64,000 nucleotides of DNA from Leadbetterella sp040829825 (lineage in GTDB: Bacteria > Bacteroidota > Bacteroidia > Cytophagales > Spirosomataceae), in assembly GCF_040829825.1 (NCBI RefSeq), contig NZ_JBFOLH010000004.1. One strand, written 5' to 3'. Position numbers and translations under genes: made by a program. Positions 6,176-15,436 of the stretch are shown one piece after another. Positions within the stretch are counted from its first letter, which is position 1. Each line of letters opens with the position of its first letter. Below the pieces are notes generated by a model, which was given only the letters and a program-made list of their open reading frames with translations, was not told where the DNA came from and made no database searches.

Positions 6176-8413
6176 ATGACAAAAAGAATAAAAAAATCGC
6201 AGATCAGGTCTCAGAAGAATGAGATACTGACTTTCTTCCGAAATAATACCGACCGTATCTATACCTTAAATGACCTGTACAACCACCTGGATGTATACGA
6301 TGAGCAGGATAAAATGTTTGTCAGGCTGATGGTGGAAGACCTCGTTGACGAAGGCAAACTGCACAATGCAGGCCGGAGCCGCTTCTCGGCTGAAAAAACC
6401 GACAGCGGGCGGATCACCGGAAAAGTAGATTTTGTCAATCCCAATTTCGGGTTTGTACGGTATGACGACAACCAGTCGGACATCTACGTCTCCCGCGACG
6501 ACATGAACGGGGCGCTGGATGGCGACACCGTGTCGGTGCTCATCACCAAAAAACAGGGCCGCGGCGATAAAAATCCCGAGGGCCGCGTAGTAGAGGTGAT
6601 CTCCCGCGCCCGGAATAACGTGGTGGGGAAGATCAAAGTCTTTAAAAATTACGCCCTGCTGAGCCCTGATGTCAAGGGCTTTCACGAGAATATTTTCATT
6701 CCCAGGGATAAGCTTTTCGGGGCTGTTTCTGACGACCTCGTGATTGCCGATATCACCACTTTCCCGGCGCCGGGCATCCAGGCTTCCGGGGTAGTGACGG
6801 CCGTGCTGGGCAAATCGGGCGACAATAATGCTGAAATGAACGCCATCATGGCCGAATTCGGACTGCCGGTAGATTTCCCGAAGGCTGTACTTGACGAAGC
6901 CCGGAAAATAAAAGAGGCGATCCCCGCCACGGAAATCCGCAAACGCCGGGATGTGCGTGACATTCTTACCTTTACCATTGATCCGAACGATGCCAAAGAT
7001 TTTGACGATGCCATCAGCTTCCGTATCCTGGAAAACGGGAATTACGAGATCGGTATCCATATTGCTGACGTGTCGTATTACGTTACCCCCGGCACACTGC
7101 TGGAAGAAGAGGCTTTCCGGCGGGCTACCTCGGTATACCTGGTAGACCGCACCATTCCCATGCTCCCTGAAAAGCTCTCCAATAACCTTTGTTCCCTCCG
7201 GCCGCACGAAGACAAGCTGGTGTTCTCGGCCATCTTTGAAATGAATGAGCAGGCCGAAGTGCTGAGTGAGTGGTTCGGGCGTTGCATTATGCATTCTGAC
7301 CGCCGTTTCGCTTACGAAGAGGCCCAGGAGATTCTCGACGGCAAGCCGGACGAAGTATACAACCCGGTACTGCACAAGCTGAATGACCTGGCGCACATCC
7401 TGCGCAACGACCGGTTTAAAAAAGGAGCATTTAATTTTGAGACCGACGAGGTCAGGTTTCAGCTCGACGAAACCGGTAAGCCCCTGGGCATATACCGGAA
7501 GGTCAGGAAAGATGCGCACAAGCTCATTGAAGAATTCATGCTCCTGGCCAACCGGCAGGTAGCCACCTGGGTATACAAAAAAGCCCCGGCCGGCCAGGAA
7601 CCGTACACAATGGTATACCGGGTGCATGAGCCGCCCAATCCCTCCAAGCTGGAGACTTTTGCCAAATTTGCCGCCAAAATGGGCTTTACCATAAAAACGG
7701 GCAGCACCCAGCAGCTCTCTGCCTCGCTGAATAAGCTTATGCTGGAAATTGAGGGAAAACCCATCCAGAATGTGCTGGAATCCCTGGCCGTGCGCACCAT
7801 GTCGAAGGCCCGCTATTCCACGCAGAACCTGGGCCATTTCGGGCTGGCCTTTGACCATTACAGCCATTTTACCTCGCCCATACGCCGGTATCCCGACATC
7901 ATGGCCCACCGTATGCTGCAGCACTACCTTGACGGCGGGAAGTCGCTTCCGGCAGAAGACTTTGAAAGAAAATGCGAGCACAGCTCTGCGCAGGAAAAGC
8001 TGGCGGCTGAAGCAGAAAGAGCATCGATCAAATACAAGCAGGTGGAATACATGAGCTTCCAGTCGCGCAACGAGGTCTTCACCGGCCTTGTCTCCGGTGT
8101 AACCGACTTCGGCCTATTTGTAGAGATCAACGACATGGGAGCCGAAGGCATGGTACGCCTGGCTGACCTGAACGACGACTATTACGAATACGATGCCGAT
8201 AATTACCGGGTAACGGGCCGGAAAACCGGCCGGGTGATCGGCTTTGGCCAGGCTGTAAAAGTGAAAGTGAAGGCTACCGATATGGATCGCCGCAGCATTG
8301 AGCTGGAGCTTCTTTCTGTAGAAGGGCAAACGCTCAGGAAGCCCGCACCGGGAAGGAGGTCAGCCCCGGCCGGAAAACCGGCCCCCGGCAGAAAAAGAGG
8401 CCGGCGCAGGTAA
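6176..8413 (+). CDS. rnr: Ribonuclease R
   Basis: Processive 3'-to-5' exoribonuclease that degrades structured RNA. Domain order is complete: an N-terminal winged-helix-like region, cold-shock domains (FGFVRYDDNQSDIYV near residue 85), the RNB catalytic domain, and a C-terminal S1 domain (VFTGLVSGVTDFGLFVEI near 630) ending in a basic tail rich in Arg, Lys, Pro and Gly. The catalytic motif DPNDAKDFDD supplies Asp269, Asp275, Asp277 and Asp278, equivalent to the RNase II/R metal ligands. The ATG at 6176 was chosen over a TTG four codons earlier that sits only two bases after the GH13 stop. Length 745 residues, typical. The short gap suggests co-transcription with the GH13 gene. Confidence 0.96.
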   Translation: MTKRIKKSQIRSQKNEILTFFRNNTDRIYTLNDLYNHLDVYDEQDKMFVRLMVEDLVDEGKLHNAGRSRFSAEKTDSGRITGKVDFVNPNFGFVRYDDNQSDIYVSRDDMNGALDGDTVSVLITKKQGRGDKNPEGRVVEVISRARNNVVGKIKVFKNYALLSPDVKGFHENIFIPRDKLFGAVSDDLVIADITTFPAPGIQASGVVTAVLGKSGDNNAEMNAIMAEFGLPVDFPKAVLDEARKIKEAIPATEIRKRRDVRDILTFTIDPNDAKDFDDAISFRILENGNYEIGIHIADVSYYVTPGTLLEEEAFRRATSVYLVDRTIPMLPEKLSNNLCSLRPHEDKLVFSAIFEMNEQAEVLSEWFGRCIMHSDRRFAYEEAQEILDGKPDEVYNPVLHKLNDLAHILRNDRFKKGAFNFETDEVRFQLDETGKPLGIYRKVRKDAHKLIEEFMLLANRQVATWVYKKAPAGQEPYTMVYRVHEPPNPSKLETFAKFAAKMGFTIKTGSTQQLSASLNKLMLEIEGKPIQNVLESLAVRTMSKARYSTQNLGHFGLAFDHYSHFTSPIRRYPDIMAHRMLQHYLDGGKSLPAEDFERKCEHSSAQEKLAAEAERASIKYKQVEYMSFQSRNEVFTGLVSGVTDFGLFVEINDMGAEGMVRLADLNDDYYEYDADNYRVTGRKTGRVIGFGQAVKVKVKATDMDRRSIELELLSVEGQTLRKPAPGRRSAPAGKPAPGRKRGRRR

Positions 8414-8496
8414 AAATGGGTACCATATTTTACAAAGGCGTACGGGGGCCCTATAAGTAGGCCGTTGCGGCTGCCTGATTTCTGAAATATATCCCT

Positions 8497-8504
8497 TAAT
8501 TTTG
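8497..8504 (+). promoter_or_regulatory. -7 promoter element for mraY
   Basis: TAATTTTG is a full TAnnTTTG match 25 bases before the mraY ATG, so mraY probably has its own promoter instead of being read from rnr. Confidence 0.6.
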
Positions 8505-8529
8505 CCGAAACTTTCTTTACCCCGTTAAT

Positions 8530-9723
8530 ATGCTATACTACCTGTTTGAATACCTCGACAAAATGTTTGACCTGCCCGGTGCCGGCGTCTGGCGGTTTAT
8601 CTCCTTCCGGGCATCGGCAGCCATCATTGTATCCCTTTCAATTGCAGCTATTTACGGAAAACGGATCATCCGGAAGCTCCAGATGCTCCAGATCGGGGAA
8701 AGTATCCGGGATCTCGGCCTTCACGGGCAAATGGAAAAGAAAGGTACCCCTACCATGGGAGGCTTTATCATCCTGGCCTCCCTCCTGATTCCCGTACTGT
8801 TATTTGCCCGGCTCGACAACGTTTACATTATCCTGCTGATCGTGGCTACGGTATGGACCAGCCTGATAGGGTTTGCCGATGATTACATCAAAGTATTCAA
8901 AAAGAATAAGGAAGGGTTGAAAGGGCGTTTCAAGATCATCGGGCAGGTAGGCCTGGGCCTGATCGTGGGTCTCACCTTATATTATAACAAGAACGTCACC
9001 ATCCGGCAGTTTTCGGGAGGCGGTGCTTACGTGGATACTTCCTCCCTGCAGACCACCGTGCCCTTTACCAAGAATAACCTGATTGACTACGACATTCTTT
9101 CCGGCTACCTGCCTGAAAGCCTGGGCTGGCTGCCCTATGTACTGATCTGCATATTTATTATTACTGCGGTTTCCAATGCGGCCAACATCACTGACGGTAT
9201 TGACGGTCTCGCCGCCGGCACCTCGGCCATCATCGGGGTAACGCTGGCCATTTTTGCCTTCCTGTCAGGCAACAAGATCTTTGCCGAATACCTGAATATT
9301 ATGCTGATCCCCAATTCGGGAGAGCTGGCCATTTTCTCCGCGGCATTTGTGGGGGCCTGCGTGGGTTTCCTCTGGTACAACTCTTACCCGGCTTCTGTAT
9401 TCATGGGTGATACGGGCAGCCTGATGCTGGGCAGCGTGATTGCCACCATGGCCCTTATTTTGCGAAAAGAGCTGCTCATTCCTGTTTTCTGTGGGATTTT
9501 CCTTGTTGAAAACCTGTCTGTCATGGCCCAGGTCCTCTATTTCAAATACCAGCGGCGCAGGCACGGGCTCGAATATGCCCAGCAGCACCGCCTGCTGAAA
9601 ATGGCTCCGCTTCACCACCATTACCAGAAGCTGGGCTACCACGAGGCCAAGATCGTTACCCGGTTCTGGATCATCGGTATCCTGCTGGCAATTGTGAGCA
9701 TTGTCACATTAAAACTGAGATAA
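8530..9723 (+). CDS. mraY: Phospho-N-acetylmuramoyl-pentapeptide-transferase
   Basis: Integral membrane enzyme that links UDP-MurNAc-pentapeptide to undecaprenyl phosphate, making lipid I for peptidoglycan. About ten membrane segments are visible. Diagnostic motifs are present: KGTPTMGG near residue 75, FADDYIKVFKKN near 117, NAANITDGIDGLAAG near 217, FMGDTGSLMLG near 294, and APLHHHYQKLGYHEAK near 358, with the HHH motif. Length 397 residues. In most bacteria mraY is inside the dcw cluster between murE and murD; here the neighbours are rnr and a polysaccharide exporter, so it has moved. There is no reason to doubt that it is functional. Confidence 0.97.
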   Translation: MLYYLFEYLDKMFDLPGAGVWRFISFRASAAIIVSLSIAAIYGKRIIRKLQMLQIGESIRDLGLHGQMEKKGTPTMGGFIILASLLIPVLLFARLDNVYIILLIVATVWTSLIGFADDYIKVFKKNKEGLKGRFKIIGQVGLGLIVGLTLYYNKNVTIRQFSGGGAYVDTSSLQTTVPFTKNNLIDYDILSGYLPESLGWLPYVLICIFIITAVSNAANITDGIDGLAAGTSAIIGVTLAIFAFLSGNKIFAEYLNIMLIPNSGELAIFSAAFVGACVGFLWYNSYPASVFMGDTGSLMLGSVIATMALILRKELLIPVFCGIFLVENLSVMAQVLYFKYQRRRHGLEYAQQHRLLKMAPLHHHYQKLGYHEAKIVTRFWIIGILLAIVSIVTLKLR

Positions 9724-9724
9724 A

Positions 9725-9759
9725 GGCAGGGGGGCCGGCCCTCCGGTTACTGCCCTGCC
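9725..9759 (+). terminator. Possible hairpin after mraY
   Basis: GGCAGGG at 9725-9731 can pair with CCCTGCC at 9753-9759, with an inner GGCCGGCC. It has no U tract, so a terminator role is only possible. Confidence 0.25.
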
Positions 9760-9876
9760 CATCAATCGTAATTCTCGGTCTATGCCACAGAATTACGAAA
9801 ATTTCTTATTAACTTGCGCCGTTTTTATTACGGCGTTTCCTGGTACTTAGACATTTACTTGACGAAAACTGACTGC

Positions 9877-12165
9877 ATGAAATTACTGAAAATTCTTTTC
9901 CTGGCTGTTTTTTTTGGAGCGGCTGCACATGCACAAACCCTCCCGCCGGTAGAGAGTGTGACCGACAAACAGATTGAAACTTTCCTGAAAGAAATGGAAA
10001 CCCGGGGCTTTACCGAAGAGCAGGTGGAGACCATGGCCAAGGCCCGCGGTTATACCGACACCGATATTATTAAGCTTCGCGAGCGGATCAACCGCATCAA
10101 AAGCGGTATGGTGCAGGTCAATGACACGCTCCCCAGTCCTACCGTACGGAAGCAGATCGAAGAGCTCAGCACACGGGCAGAAGTACAGGTACAGGCCGAG
10201 CAGCCCATTGTCCAGGATGAGCTTTACGGAGCGGCGATTTTCAAAAACAAAGCATTGAACTTCGAGCCGAACCTGCGCATTCCTACTCCCCCCGGCTATG
10301 TACTGGGGGCCGGCGATGAGCTCCGTGCCGGCATTACCGGGTATGCCACCAAAGATTATACCCTGCTGGTTACCGAAGAAGGCACCGTAAAGCTGGAGCA
10401 CTTTGCCCCGATTTATGTAAACGGCCTGACCATCAGCGAAGCCAAAGCCAAAATCAGGCAACGGCTGGGAAGCCTGTTTGCCGGGCTCAATAACGGCAGC
10501 CTGAACCTGGATCTCACACTGGCCAAAGTGAAGAGCATTAAGGTAACGGTTATTGGCGAAGTGGAGAACCCCGGTACCTATACCATCTCCTCCCTGGCCA
10601 CGCTTTTCAATGTTTTGTACCAGTCGGGCGGGCCTACCCGCATTGGCTCATTCCGTGACATCCAGCTGCTGCGGAACGGCCGGCTGATTCACCACCTGGA
10701 TCTTTATGAGTTTCTCCAGAAAGGATTGCTCACCGGTGATGTGGGCCTGAGAGACCAGGACGTCGTACTCATACCGGCATCACAGACCATTGTGCAGGTG
10801 ACGGGGGAGGTGAAACGCCCTATGAAATACGAGCTGAAGGCCGGTGAAAGTGTAAACGACCTCCTGGCTTACAGCGGTGGTTTTACGGAAAATGCCTATA
10901 CCGCCCAGCTGACCCTGAAGAGAAAAACAGGTAAGGAAATGGAGATCCGGAATATCGATACGACAACCGAGAAAGACTTCCTGCTGCGCAACGGCGATGT
11001 GATGCACGCCAGCGCTATCCTGGACCGTTACACCAACCGGGTGGAAGTAATGGGTGCCGTGTTCCGGCCGGGCGAGTATGCTATTGACGAAAGTGTAAAG
11101 ACCGTTGCCCAGCTGATACAAAAAGCCGAAGGACTGCGGGAAGATGCTTTCCGCGGACGCGCTATCCTGAAACGCCAGCGCGAAAACCTGGATCCTGAAT
11201 TCCTTGACCTGGACCTGAACAAAGTGTTGAACGAAGGTGAAGACGTGACACTCAAACGCGAGGATGTGCTGATCATACGCTCGGTAGTAGAGCTGCGGGA
11301 AGCCCGCAAGATCAATATCAGCGGCGAGGTAAACCAGCCGGGCGAGTACGACTTCAATGAAAACATGACGGTAAGCTCGCTGGTCTTCCTGGCAGGCGGA
11401 TTCCGCGAGGGGGCCACTCCTAACCGGATAGAAGTAGCCCGCCGGCTCTATAACGATGAAGACAATGACGCTACCGTTGAGATCTATGACCTCACCATAC
11501 AGAAAGACCTGAGCATTGATGACAAAGGCTTCACCCTGCAGCCTTTTGACCAGGTGTATATCCGTTCAATGGCCAACTACAAACCCCAGGTGTCGGTAAG
11601 CATAGAAGGCGAGGTCAACTACCCCAGCCACTACGTGATCCGGTCTAAAACCGAACGGATCTCCGACCTGATCGACCGCGCCGGAGGCCTGCGCAGGGAG
11701 GCATACCTGAAAGGCGCCAAATTCTACCGCAACAATAAGCTGGTGGCGCTTGATATGCAAAAAGCCCTCGACAATAAGAAATCGGCCGTTAACCTGTTCC
11801 TGGAAGAAGGCGACCGCCTGGTTATTCCGAAAGAAGAGCAGGTGGTGAGGCTGGTGGGCCAGGTACAGAACCCCACATCTGTGGCCTATGAACCGGGCTT
11901 CTCGTTCAAAAATTATATTGAGCAGGCCGGTGGATTCACCGATTCGGCCAATATAAAACGGACGTACGTACGCTACGCCAACGGCTTAACCGACCGTACC
12001 CGCTCTTTCCTCGGGATGCGCTTCTATCCAAAGGCAGAAAAAGGAATGGAAATTCATGTGCCGGCAAAACACAAAGAAAGAATGAGCCGGGCAGAAATTG
12101 TAACCATGAGTACGGCCATTACTTCTATGATGGCGGTGATTGTAACTTTAATACGGGTATTGTGA
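9877..12165 (+). CDS. Polysaccharide export protein with six SLBB repeats (Wza-like)
   Basis: Periplasmic/outer-membrane export component of a capsule or exopolysaccharide system. A signal peptide (residues 1-21, ending AAAHAQ) is followed by a coiled region, a poly_export (PF02563) domain starting near PPGYVLGAGDELR (about residue 139), and then six SLBB-type repeats. Each has the signature V-x-G-x-V-x-x-P: VIGEVENPGTY, VTGEVKRPMKY, VMGAVFRPGEY, ISGEVNQPGEY, IEGEVNYPSHY and VGQVQNPTS. The C terminus carries a hydrophobic segment after SRAEIVTMST. ATG at 9877 was chosen because it starts the signal peptide; the open frame extends 21 codons upstream. At 762 residues it is much longer than Wza because of the extra repeats. 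It overlaps the next gene by one base. Base composition is GC-rich like the chromosome, unlike the genes that follow. Confidence 0.88.
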   Translation: MKLLKILFLAVFFGAAAHAQTLPPVESVTDKQIETFLKEMETRGFTEEQVETMAKARGYTDTDIIKLRERINRIKSGMVQVNDTLPSPTVRKQIEELSTRAEVQVQAEQPIVQDELYGAAIFKNKALNFEPNLRIPTPPGYVLGAGDELRAGITGYATKDYTLLVTEEGTVKLEHFAPIYVNGLTISEAKAKIRQRLGSLFAGLNNGSLNLDLTLAKVKSIKVTVIGEVENPGTYTISSLATLFNVLYQSGGPTRIGSFRDIQLLRNGRLIHHLDLYEFLQKGLLTGDVGLRDQDVVLIPASQTIVQVTGEVKRPMKYELKAGESVNDLLAYSGGFTENAYTAQLTLKRKTGKEMEIRNIDTTTEKDFLLRNGDVMHASAILDRYTNRVEVMGAVFRPGEYAIDESVKTVAQLIQKAEGLREDAFRGRAILKRQRENLDPEFLDLDLNKVLNEGEDVTLKREDVLIIRSVVELREARKINISGEVNQPGEYDFNENMTVSSLVFLAGGFREGATPNRIEVARRLYNDEDNDATVEIYDLTIQKDLSIDDKGFTLQPFDQVYIRSMANYKPQVSVSIEGEVNYPSHYVIRSKTERISDLIDRAGGLRREAYLKGAKFYRNNKLVALDMQKALDNKKSAVNLFLEEGDRLVIPKEEQVVRLVGQVQNPTSVAYEPGFSFKNYIEQAGGFTDSANIKRTYVRYANGLTDRTRSFLGMRFYPKAEKGMEIHVPAKHKERMSRAEIVTMSTAITSMMAVIVTLIRVL

Positions 12166-13199
12166 TGGAAGAAGAGATTAGAATAGATTTTAGAGCGCTT
12201 TTCAAGATAATATGGAAAGAAAAGTGGTGGATTATGCTGATCACTACCGTAGTAACAGCTTTGGGTGTCACCTACGCTTTATTAGCTAGGGAAGAGTTTG
12301 AGACACAGGGAAAGATTCTTCCAGAGTTACAGGGTAAAGGAGCGGGGAACCTGAGTCAGTTTGCCGGTTTGGCCAGTTTGGCTGGAATTGACCTGAGCTC
12401 TATGGGGGGAACCGGTGTCGACGCTGTTCGGCCAGACCTATACCCAGATGTCATCACCAGTACGCCTTTTTACTTAGAGTTGTTTAAAACCTCTATTCAT
12501 ACCAGGGCAGATGAAAAAATGACTTTTGAAAAGTATTACCATATAGTAATCGAAGAAGGTGAAAAACCTAAAGAGAAATTGTTAAAAATATACCCGGTGA
12601 AAGAAGAAGGTATTATTGTGCTAAATCGTTTAAATGAAATTCGTTTAAAAGATTTGCGAAAGAGGATCACAGCAGGAATTGATAAGAAAACAGGCGTAAT
12701 AACGATAAATACAACGATGCCCGATCCGGTAGTGGCAGCCGAAGTGGCAAAATTTGCTATGGAATATCTCATGGAATATGTGAAAAGCTATCGTACAGAA
12801 AAACTTCGGCAAGACGTAGATTACTTAGAGAATCAAGTGAAAACCTCGCGAGGAAAATACTATTCTACTCAGGAAAAAAAAGCTCGCTATACTGACCAGT
12901 TTCAAGATATGCGTTTACAAAGTGCAGATGTGCAGCGTGAACGGATTGAATCAGAATACAAGCTATCTTCTTCTTTTTATAATGAGTTGTTGAAAAAATA
13001 TGAAGAGGCTAAATTCAAATTACATCAGGAAACCCCAGTATTCAAAGTATTAGAACCACCACTAGCGCCAGCAAAAAGGACTAAGCCTAAACGAAGCATT
13101 ATCGCAATAGGTTTTGCGATTTTTGGAGGTGCTATAGGCTTTGGTTCGGTTTTGATTAAAAAAGAGAATTATAGGAGAGTACTAAAGCGAAACAACTGA
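12165..13199 (+). CDS. Wzz/chain length determinant family protein
   Basis: Inner-membrane polysaccharide co-polymerase, thought to set chain length and connect to the exporter. It has two membrane segments, one near residues 22-40 (WWIMLITTVVTALGVTYALL) and one near 310-330 (SIIAIGFAIFGGAIGFGSVL), with a PxxP-like stretch PPLAPAKRTKPKRS before the second, as in Wzz proteins. The middle holds a long coiled coil (about 200-290). It lacks a C-terminal tyrosine-kinase domain. ATG at 12165 shares one base with the exporter stop (TGATG), so the two are translationally coupled. From this gene onward the sequence is clearly AT-rich. Confidence 0.85.
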   Translation: MEEEIRIDFRALFKIIWKEKWWIMLITTVVTALGVTYALLAREEFETQGKILPELQGKGAGNLSQFAGLASLAGIDLSSMGGTGVDAVRPDLYPDVITSTPFYLELFKTSIHTRADEKMTFEKYYHIVIEEGEKPKEKLLKIYPVKEEGIIVLNRLNEIRLKDLRKRITAGIDKKTGVITINTTMPDPVVAAEVAKFAMEYLMEYVKSYRTEKLRQDVDYLENQVKTSRGKYYSTQEKKARYTDQFQDMRLQSADVQRERIESEYKLSSSFYNELLKKYEEAKFKLHQETPVFKVLEPPLAPAKRTKPKRSIIAIGFAIFGGAIGFGSVLIKKENYRRVLKRNN

Positions 13200-13239
13200 A
13201 GATACGAAAACTAAGAACATAGCTTAAAATGAGATAAAT

Positions 13240-14004
13240 ATGTTTCACAATTCAAGCAAACTGGGCATTGTTCTACAAGCAAGATTGGGTTCATCAAGAC
13301 TACCAGCAAAAATCCTGTTACCAATCGATGATGAGCCACTTTTGTTTTTCATAGAGAAGAAATTCCAATACCTGAACATCCCGATTCTATTTGCAATTAC
13401 AAATTCTGAGCGGGACGATGAGTTAGAAGCAGAATTAAGAAAGAGGGGTGCTGAGTTTATAAGAGGGAGTGAAAAGGATGTTTTAAGCAGGTTTCTATTA
13501 TGTGCTGAGAAATACAGCTTCAACTATATTATACGGGTATGTACAGATAACCCTTTTATTAATATTTTTTACCTTAACGAGCTTTTAAAAGCTTTTTCAA
13601 ACTGTAATGAAAACGTTGATTACCTGTCTTTTTCTTATAAAGAAAAACCGGTAATTTTATCTCATTTTGGAATATTTGCCGAAATTGTATCTGTTAGTGC
13701 ATTGAAGCAGGTTTACTCTGATTTTTCGGGAAGAGGTGATTATCGAGAACACGTTACAATTGGCGTTTATTCTAACCCGGATCGGTTTAAAGTAGTACTG
13801 ATACCATTAGATAATGAATTAAAGAAGTATGAAGGTTTAAGATTGACCATAGATACATTGGAAGATTATAATAATATTATTAAAATAAGGAGGTTGAGAG
13901 ATTTTCGTGATGATATGCCGTTTAGTGAAATTGGAGAATTAATCCTAGCGGATAATGAGATATTTGAGTCAATGAGAAAAATTATAGAAACTAACAAAAA
14001 ATAA
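13240..14004 (+). CDS. Cytidylyltransferase family protein, probable CMP-nonulosonate (CMP-KDN) synthetase
   Basis: Predicted to activate a nine-carbon sugar acid as its CMP derivative. The N terminus GIVLQARLGSSRLPAKIL is the nucleotide-binding loop of the SpsF/NeuA cytidylyltransferase family (PF02348), followed by RCGS-like ERDDELEAELRKRG, and VCTDNPFI near residue 102 as the Asp-containing metal site. LRLTIDTLEDY near 205 is another family feature. Its neighbours are a NeuB-type synthase and a KDN-9-phosphate phosphatase-like HAD enzyme. The same three functions form the KDN pathway described in Bacteroides thetaiotaomicron, and that is the basis for the substrate guess. It could instead use another sugar. 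Length 254 residues. Confidence 0.7.
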   Translation: MFHNSSKLGIVLQARLGSSRLPAKILLPIDDEPLLFFIEKKFQYLNIPILFAITNSERDDELEAELRKRGAEFIRGSEKDVLSRFLLCAEKYSFNYIIRVCTDNPFINIFYLNELLKAFSNCNENVDYLSFSYKEKPVILSHFGIFAEIVSVSALKQVYSDFSGRGDYREHVTIGVYSNPDRFKVVLIPLDNELKKYEGLRLTIDTLEDYNNIIKIRRLRDFRDDMPFSEIGELILADNEIFESMRKIIETNKK

Positions 14005-14010
14005 CTATCT

Positions 14011-15063
14011 ATGATAGAAAATAATCAATCTGTATATATTATTGGTGAAATAGGGCAGAATCATAACGGTTCAGTTGATATAGCCAAGGTAATAATTGAT
14101 TTAGTATGTCGTCCGATTGAGGAAGATCTGTTTCATTTGGATCTGAAGCCTATGGATGCTGTAAAACTAACCAAAAGAGACTTGGCTCAGGAACTTTCAA
14201 AATCACAAATGGAAGCTCTATATAATAGTCCGCACTCTTTTGGGAAAACGTATGGAGAGCATAGAGAGGTGTTAGAGTTAAAGGATGAAGAGCACTATGA
14301 AGTATTTAAGTATGCCAAAAGTAAAGGTTTAGATGTTATAGAGACACTTTGTGCCATAGGATGTCTGTCATTATTGAAGTATTTTACACCAGACTATTTA
14401 AAAGTGGCCAGCCGGGATTTAACAAACTTACCTTTGCTGAATGCTATGGCAGAAACCAAAATCCCGATTATTCTTTCTACGGGTATGGCAGGGAAAGAAC
14501 AATTAGATGATGCGTTGAAAATTATCACAAAATATCATAACAACATATCCATTTTGCATTGTGTATCACAATACCCTACACACCCTGATAATGTAAATCT
14601 CAATACCTTGAATTATTTAAAAAAGAACTATGAGAAATATACTATTGGGTATTCAGACCATACAATAGGGATAGCTACCCCATTAGCAGCTGTGGCAATG
14701 GGGGCAAAAATTATAGAGAAGCACATTACGATAGACAGAAGAATGAAGGGTACTGATCAGGCGGGTTCTCTGGGTCCTGATGGAGTAAACAGGATGGTAA
14801 GAGACATCAGACTATATGAGAAGTCTTTAGGGAAGGAAGAGATATTTATTGATCCGTCAGTTAATACAGCTAAAGTTAAGCTTGAGCGATCCATTGCAAC
14901 AAAGAGAGTAATCGCTGTTGGGGAAATAATCCAGAAAGAAGATTTGCATTTATTGTCCCCAGGAGATGGCTTTAAATGGGCAGAAAAGGATAAAGTAATA
15001 GGGAGAACAGTTATCACAGAAATACCAGAAAATGAAGTAATTTATCCAAATATGATATCGTAA
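14011..15063 (+). CDS. NeuB family nonulosonic acid synthase, probable KDN-9-phosphate synthase
   Basis: Condenses phosphoenolpyruvate with a hexose phosphate or acetamido sugar to form a nine-carbon 2-keto-3-deoxy acid. The NeuB barrel runs from residue 1 to about 280: IIGEIGQNHNGS at 10-21, DAVKLTKRD near 49, LKVASRDLTNLPLL near 130, ILSTGMAG, HCVSQYPT, GYSDHTIG, EKHITIDRRMKGTDQ and SLGPDG. A C-terminal SAF/antifreeze-like domain (about 290-350) contains SIATKRVIAVGEII and LSPGDGFKW. Six bases separate it from the cytidylyltransferase gene. Because the phosphatase partner is present and no UDP-GlcNAc 2-epimerase is seen, a KDN (mannose 6-phosphate based) route is more likely than Neu5Ac. 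This is an inference. Confidence 0.8.
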   Translation: MIENNQSVYIIGEIGQNHNGSVDIAKVIIDLVCRPIEEDLFHLDLKPMDAVKLTKRDLAQELSKSQMEALYNSPHSFGKTYGEHREVLELKDEEHYEVFKYAKSKGLDVIETLCAIGCLSLLKYFTPDYLKVASRDLTNLPLLNAMAETKIPIILSTGMAGKEQLDDALKIITKYHNNISILHCVSQYPTHPDNVNLNTLNYLKKNYEKYTIGYSDHTIGIATPLAAVAMGAKIIEKHITIDRRMKGTDQAGSLGPDGVNRMVRDIRLYEKSLGKEEIFIDPSVNTAKVKLERSIATKRVIAVGEIIQKEDLHLLSPGDGFKWAEKDKVIGRTVITEIPENEVIYPNMIS

Positions 15064-15436
15064 TAGATGAAAAATAGAAATTGAGTCTGTAATGTCGAAA
15101 GAAGAAATTGATAATCGTAATATACTTCTGGGGTTATTTAATAGCCCTTCTATTCCTGAAAATGAGAAGGATGCTAGTTGCGATCTTTTTGAAGCGGTTA
15201 CTAAGCCGGAAAAGTACTTTAAATAGCCTTGAAGACTATAATTTCATTTGCATTTTGATATCTACTAATCTATAATATAAAAGAATGTTTGTAAATGTAT
15301 TGTCATTAATGTCTAAAGGCCCTATTGTGGATTTTGATGAGTTATTATATCCTCAGCTTCCCAGATAAGCCATTGCTTTGAATGAGAGAAACTATAAATT
15401 GTTTAAAAGAATACAGTTATATATTGTGCTAGAATA
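15064..15436 (+). other. Intergenic stretch with short gene-like fragments
   Basis: A 373-bp gap in an otherwise tight operon. It contains a 44-codon open frame at 15092-15226 (MSKEEIDNRNILLGLF..., ending KYFK) and a 27-codon frame starting at the ATG at 15285 (MFVNVLSLMSKGPIVDFDELL...). Neither is recognised. Their composition matches the operon, so they may be remnants of a decayed gene; the first could also be a real small gene. Confidence 0.4.
15092..15226 (+). CDS. Small hypothetical protein, possible gene remnant
   Basis: 44-residue open frame beginning MSKEEIDNRN and ending PEKYFK. It is acidic, with no signal peptide or membrane segment and no family I recognise. It sits in the gap between the KDN synthase and phosphatase genes and could be the start of a truncated gene. 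Confidence 0.25.
   Translation: MSKEEIDNRNILLGLFNSPSIPENEKDASCDLFEAVTKPEKYFK

Noticed and set aside
6266..7981. 571-codon open frame on the minus strand
   Set aside because: It lies entirely opposite RNase R, has no family features, and arises from the codon bias of the real gene.
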